A stretch of DNA of 64,000 bases from CAG-1782 sp964418255. Its GTDB lineage: Bacteria > Bacillota > Clostridia > Christensenellales > DTU072. This document shows, piece after piece, positions 60,778-64,000 of this stretch. Where the stretch lies: NCBI GenBank assembly GCA_964418255.1, contig CAYQKV010000004.1, positions 1-64,000 on the forward strand. The letters run 5' to 3'. The notes below the pieces were generated by a model, which ran no database searches, was not told the origin of the DNA, and saw only the letters and a list, made by a program, of their open reading frames with translations. The translations under genes and the position numbers were made by a program. The stretch's first letter is position 1. Every line of letters starts with the position of its first letter.

Positions 60778-63210
60778 TTACTTCACTCCTCCGTCGAAAG
60801 CGTCGAATATTTTCAACTGCTTATCGGCTAATTTTTTATTTATATATTTGACAAAAAAGGTCATTCCTATAAACAAAGGTATGCTTAGCGCGCCTATCGG
60901 CGCGAGAATAAGCGCGGTTTCTTTGGTGAAATCCGTACTCAGTCCGAAGAACGCGGGCGCGTCGAAAAAACTCGTCCTGAAAAAGAATGCCGCGACGAAT
61001 ATCCCTATTAACGCGCACACCATAGTTATTCTCAACGCGTTGAACGGATAGGAAATTTTCACGACGTGCATAAACCCTATAAATCCTGCGAGTATCGTAC
61101 AAATCGTGGAAAGTTCTCTCTTGTCTATCTCGTCGAACACTCTGGAAGAAAGCGTCGCCGCCACCACGCAGATAACCACGGTTAGCGCGGCGGGCATAGC
61201 GTTTGAAATCACCTTACGGAAAAATTTGCCCGTAACCAGTTCTTTATTCGGTTCGAGCGCGAGCACGTACGACGGTATACCTATCGTCATCGCTCCGATA
61301 AACGTCATATGTTTGGGTTCGAACGGCAAATCCGAGCGTATAATAAGGAAAATCAACGCAAAAAGCAAGTTGTAAATCGTCTTGACAAGGAACAGCGAAG
61401 CCGAGCGTTCGAGGTTGTTTATCGTTCTCCTTCCCTCCGCCACCACTTTGGGAAGAGACGCAAAGTTGCTGTCCAAAAGCACAATCTGACTTACGTTTTT
61501 CGCCGCGTCGCTTCCCGACGCCATAGCGACCGAAAAGTCGGATTCTCTAAGCGCGAGCACGTCGTTCACGCCGTCGCCAGTCATCGCCACCGTATGTTTT
61601 TTCTTTCTCAGAAGTTTTATAAGTTCGAGTTTTTTATCGGGCGTTGTTCTGCCGAACACGACGCATTCGTCGAGCGCTCTCTCCATTTGTTCTTCGCTTT
61701 CCAGCGTAGTCGCGTCGACGTAGCGTTCAAATCCGATTACTCCCGCCCTTTCCGCGATTTTGCTTACCGTTATCGGGTTGTCCCCGCTTATTATTTTAAT
61801 ATCGACGCCCTGCTCCGCGAAAAATTTCAACGTGTCCGGCGCTTCTTTTCTTATTTTATCGCTTATTACGATTAACGCAAGGAGTTTCCCTCCGCTCGGA
61901 ATATCCGTTTCCTCAAACGCCGCTTTTTCGCTTAACGCGAGCACTCTCATTCCTTTTTCCGCGTATTCTCTCGTTCTCTCTTCGGCAATCGCCGCTTCCT
62001 CTTTAAGGACGAACTCGGGCGCGCCGAGCACGAGCGTTCTCTCCCCGTCGCACTCTATTCCGCTGAATTTGTATTTCGAGGAAAACGGAATTACCCTCGT
62101 CACGTTGAATTCGCAAGCCTCCGCGTTTTCGCAATACTCTTTTATCGCGGCGGCGGTCACGTTGTTGTCCCCCGTCTTTTCCGCGATTAGTTTAAGTATG
62201 CCTTTCACGTCGTCGCATTCGAACGGAATGACTTCTTCGACGACCATACTCCCTTCGGTGAGCGTTCCCGTCTTATCCAGGCACAGCACGTCCACCCTTG
62301 CAAGGGTCTCCACGCAATACAAGTCCTGCGCGAGCGCCTTATGCCTTGCGAGCCTTATTACGCTTACGCAGAAAACCACGCTGGTGAGCATAACCAGTCC
62401 GCTGGGTATCATTCCTATTATATTGCCCATTACCGACCGCACGGTCGGGATAAGCTCGTTGTTCTGAACAAGGTATTTTACGCAAAAAAGCGCGACGCCG
62501 AGAGGAATAATCAGTATTCCCATAAATCTTATGAATTTAATGAGCGTACGCCGAATTTCCGACGGGCAATCTTTTATATATTTTGCTCCGCTGCTGATTT
62601 TCGTCGCGTAATTATCCTTTCCAACGCGAATAACTTTGCTGTCCGCCGTTCCGCTTACTACGAAACTGCCGCTTAAAAGTTCGTCTCCCTCTTTTTTGGG
62701 AATTGCGTCGGGTTCTCCCGTAATAAGCGACTCGTTTACTTCGATAAATCCGTTTACCACCACGCTGTCCGCGCAAATCTGTCTTCCGGCGGCAAGTTTG
62801 ACTACGTCGTCGAGAACGATGTCTTTAAGCGCGATTTCCCGTTCTTTTCCCTCCCTTATTACCGTCACTTTCGGCGCGGAAAGAAGGGAAAGTTTATCTA
62901 TCGTACGCTTTGCTTTAAGTTCCTGCACGATACCTACGGCGGTATTGAGCAACATAATAACCACGAACCCGAAATCGGCGAAATCTTCTATGGAATACTT
63001 TCCGTCCGCTCCTTTATCGGTAAAAACCAGTAAAATAACCGTAATTATGACGAAAATTAAGTTAAACAGCGTAAAAATATTGGTGAAAAGAATTTTCCCG
63101 ACGCTTTTCGTCTTTATATTCTGTTCCCCGTTTACTTTTCCCTGCGCTATCCGCTCTTTGACTTCGGCTTCGGTTAGTCCCGCCGAAAAAAACTCCTCTT
63201 TTTCGTCCAT
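60778..63210 (-). CDS. P-type cation ATPase (CtpE-like)
   Basis: 810 residues. Actuator T-G-E-P (near 165), phosphorylated aspartate in D-K-T-G-T-L-T (near 318), hinge M-T-G-D-G-V-N-D (near 550), ten membrane helices. The ion-binding helix reads M-I-P-S-G-L-V-M-L-T-S, as in the CtpE group linked to calcium uptake, and there are no heavy-metal-binding N-terminal domains. Ion: probably Ca2+ or Mg2+, not proved. The ATG has no ribosome site but a promoter 7 nt away. First gene of the operon with mrp. Confidence 0.92.
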   Translation of the reverse strand: MDEKEEFFSAGLTEAEVKERIAQGKVNGEQNIKTKSVGKILFTNIFTLFNLIFVIITVILLVFTDKGADGKYSIEDFADFGFVVIMLLNTAVGIVQELKAKRTIDKLSLLSAPKVTVIREGKEREIALKDIVLDDVVKLAAGRQICADSVVVNGFIEVNESLITGEPDAIPKKEGDELLSGSFVVSGTADSKVIRVGKDNYATKISSGAKYIKDCPSEIRRTLIKFIRFMGILIIPLGVALFCVKYLVQNNELIPTVRSVMGNIIGMIPSGLVMLTSVVFCVSVIRLARHKALAQDLYCVETLARVDVLCLDKTGTLTEGSMVVEEVIPFECDDVKGILKLIAEKTGDNNVTAAAIKEYCENAEACEFNVTRVIPFSSKYKFSGIECDGERTLVLGAPEFVLKEEAAIAEERTREYAEKGMRVLALSEKAAFEETDIPSGGKLLALIVISDKIRKEAPDTLKFFAEQGVDIKIISGDNPITVSKIAERAGVIGFERYVDATTLESEEQMERALDECVVFGRTTPDKKLELIKLLRKKKHTVAMTGDGVNDVLALRESDFSVAMASGSDAAKNVSQIVLLDSNFASLPKVVAEGRRTINNLERSASLFLVKTIYNLLFALIFLIIRSDLPFEPKHMTFIGAMTIGIPSYVLALEPNKELVTGKFFRKVISNAMPAALTVVICVVAATLSSRVFDEIDKRELSTICTILAGFIGFMHVVKISYPFNALRITMVCALIGIFVAAFFFRTSFFDAPAFFGLSTDFTKETALILAPIGALSIPLFIGMTFFVKYINKKLADKQLKIFDAFDGGVK

Positions 63211-63217
63211 AGGGTTA

Positions 63218-63246
63218 ATTATATAACTTTATTCCGCAAAGGTCAA
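63218..63246 (-). promoter_or_regulatory. Promoter giving a leaderless message for the P-type ATPase
   Basis: TTGACC and TATAAT on the minus strand, 17 bp apart; the -10 ends 7 nt before the ATG. Confidence 0.75.
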
Positions 63247-63249
63247 TCA

Positions 63250-64000
63250 TTATTCTTTTCAGGATAGTGTCAAGTTTTTTCCGCATATTTCTCTAAAAAT
63301 TTTTTATTAAATTTTTTATCGCACGCGCATACCCGGAATATACAGCCCTAAATTCGGCAATTCCGTAACTTTGTGGCTCATAACCTTTACCTTCCGACAA
63401 AGGAACGAAGTTTCTTCTTTCTTTCTCTTGTACCGTTTCTCCCTGCATTTCGATAAGCTGCCGAAAATCACCCTTGTTAAACATATAGGCGCGGAGTTTT
63501 CCGATTCGATCGGCGCCGGATTTACTCCACCCCATAGGACGTGAACTCATTCTTGCGGACAAAACATGAGAAACGTGACTTTCTGCGCAACAACGGCTTT
63601 TTCTGTTGATATAATCAAGATTATCGGCAAGATAAAGTATTCCTTGTTGTGCGTCCTTCGTCTTAATCCCATACTCATTCAAAAGACTGTAAAAAAGTTC
63701 TCTTTCGCCTTTATAGACGGCAACGGTCAATTCCCGCAATAACTTTTTATTGCCGCCACACATAGATGTAAGCGCACGTTGAACATGAAACTTATCAAGG
63801 TTATATTCTATGTCCGGATAAAGTTCAGCGCCTTGCCTAATCCACGCCGCACCGTCGCCGGACAAATATATTTTTGCTCGATATGGACGATAATATGTGT
63901 TCAAATAGTCTTCAACGTCTTCCCAAATTTCTTCGACGCCGTTCTTTGCCGAAACAAAGTAGCGTGGATTTATAAGCTCCGTTCTGCCGCCTTCTTCTAT
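63250..64000 (-). mobile_element. ISLre2-like insertion sequence, right part outside window
   Basis: Defined by the transposase gene and the short AT-rich stretch behind its stop codon. The exact left boundary is an estimate. Confidence 0.6.
63293..64000 (-). CDS. ISLre2-family transposase, N-terminus beyond window
   Basis: At least 235 residues; the frame is open to the window edge. The UPF0236/ISLre2 features are visible: a G-D-G-A-A-W-I segment with the catalytic aspartate, L-D-K-F-H-V-Q-R-A, and the C-terminal R-M-S-S-R-P-M-G-W-S block. It appears intact in the part seen. The left end of the insertion sequence should lie in 63250-63290, but no inverted repeat can be proved without the other end. 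It inserted just upstream of the P-type ATPase promoter. Confidence 0.9.
   Translation of the reverse strand: MEEGGRTELINPRYFVSAKNGVEEIWEDVEDYLNTYYRPYRAKIYLSGDGAAWIRQGAELYPDIEYNLDKFHVQRALTSMCGGNKKLLRELTVAVYKGERELFYSLLNEYGIKTKDAQQGILYLADNLDYINRKSRCCAESHVSHVLSARMSSRPMGWSKSGADRIGKLRAYMFNKGDFRQLIEMQGETVQEKERRNFVPLSEGKGYEPQSYGIAEFRAVYSGYARAIKNLIKNF

Overview
The window reads as a chromosomal segment of an uncultured, probably spore-forming Clostridia-type Firmicute. The grounds are gpr, a spoVT-spoVB-mazG-dus block, a V-type ATPase operon in the usual Firmicute order, a GGGtGRT/Fe-S scaffold pair, a TPP riboswitch and consensus sigma-A promoters. A placement near the Christensenellales-like gut lineages is a guess from overall flavour only. 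Both ends carry accessory DNA: an integrase-linked island on the left and an ISLre2-type transposase on the right.

Left island (1-9.2 kb, all on the minus strand, read right to left). A tyrosine recombinase lies beside a 16-bp inverted repeat that encloses a promoter-like segment. Then follow two paralogous helical proteins (one with a damaged 5' end), a helical protein that looks like a divergent ESCRT-III subunit, a Vps4/katanin-like AAA ATPase with a MIT-like N-terminus, a trypsin-like protease that also has a MIT-like N-terminus, and a very long membrane-anchored BspA-type leucine-rich-repeat protein that runs off the window. The ESCRT-III-like protein and the protease share a short acidic D-x-S-G-x-I motif, placed at the C-terminus of one and in the linker of the other. 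This cassette is the best candidate for an undescribed system: a membrane-remodelling or conflict device in which an AAA motor, filament-like substrates, a protease and a surface receptor work together.

Core region (9.4-63.2 kb). In order: MMPL transporter; Fe-S scaffold/GGGtGRT pair; cupin; guaA; EamA transporter; SH3-like envelope protein; an operon of deaminase, ROK glucokinase, two radical-SAM-linked proteins and a short RNase G; SPOR-like protein; DUF4363/DUF421 pair; a structured intergenic region of 540 bp; O-antigen ligase-like protein and GT4 glycosyltransferase; rpiB-upp and the V-ATPase operon (H-I-K-E-C-F-A-B-D, with a Na+-type proteolipid signature); tsaC; a large lipoprotein; an Lrp regulator with an aminotransferase; a TPP riboswitch with an N-terminally extended ThiT; an EF-G paralogue with a degenerate G4 motif; rpsT; gpr; serC-serA; spoVT-spoVB-mazG-dus; comEC-like; YhhN; acyl-AMP ligase; PAP2 phosphatase; and a P-type ATPase-Mrp-C_GCAxxG_C_C operon.

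Window-wide signals: four genes have a TATAAT box exactly 7 nt before the ATG and no Shine-Dalgarno sequence, which suggests leaderless mRNAs. An identical 15-base G-quadruplex motif sits just behind the stop codons of guaA and atpB. No rRNA, tRNA or CRISPR array was seen.
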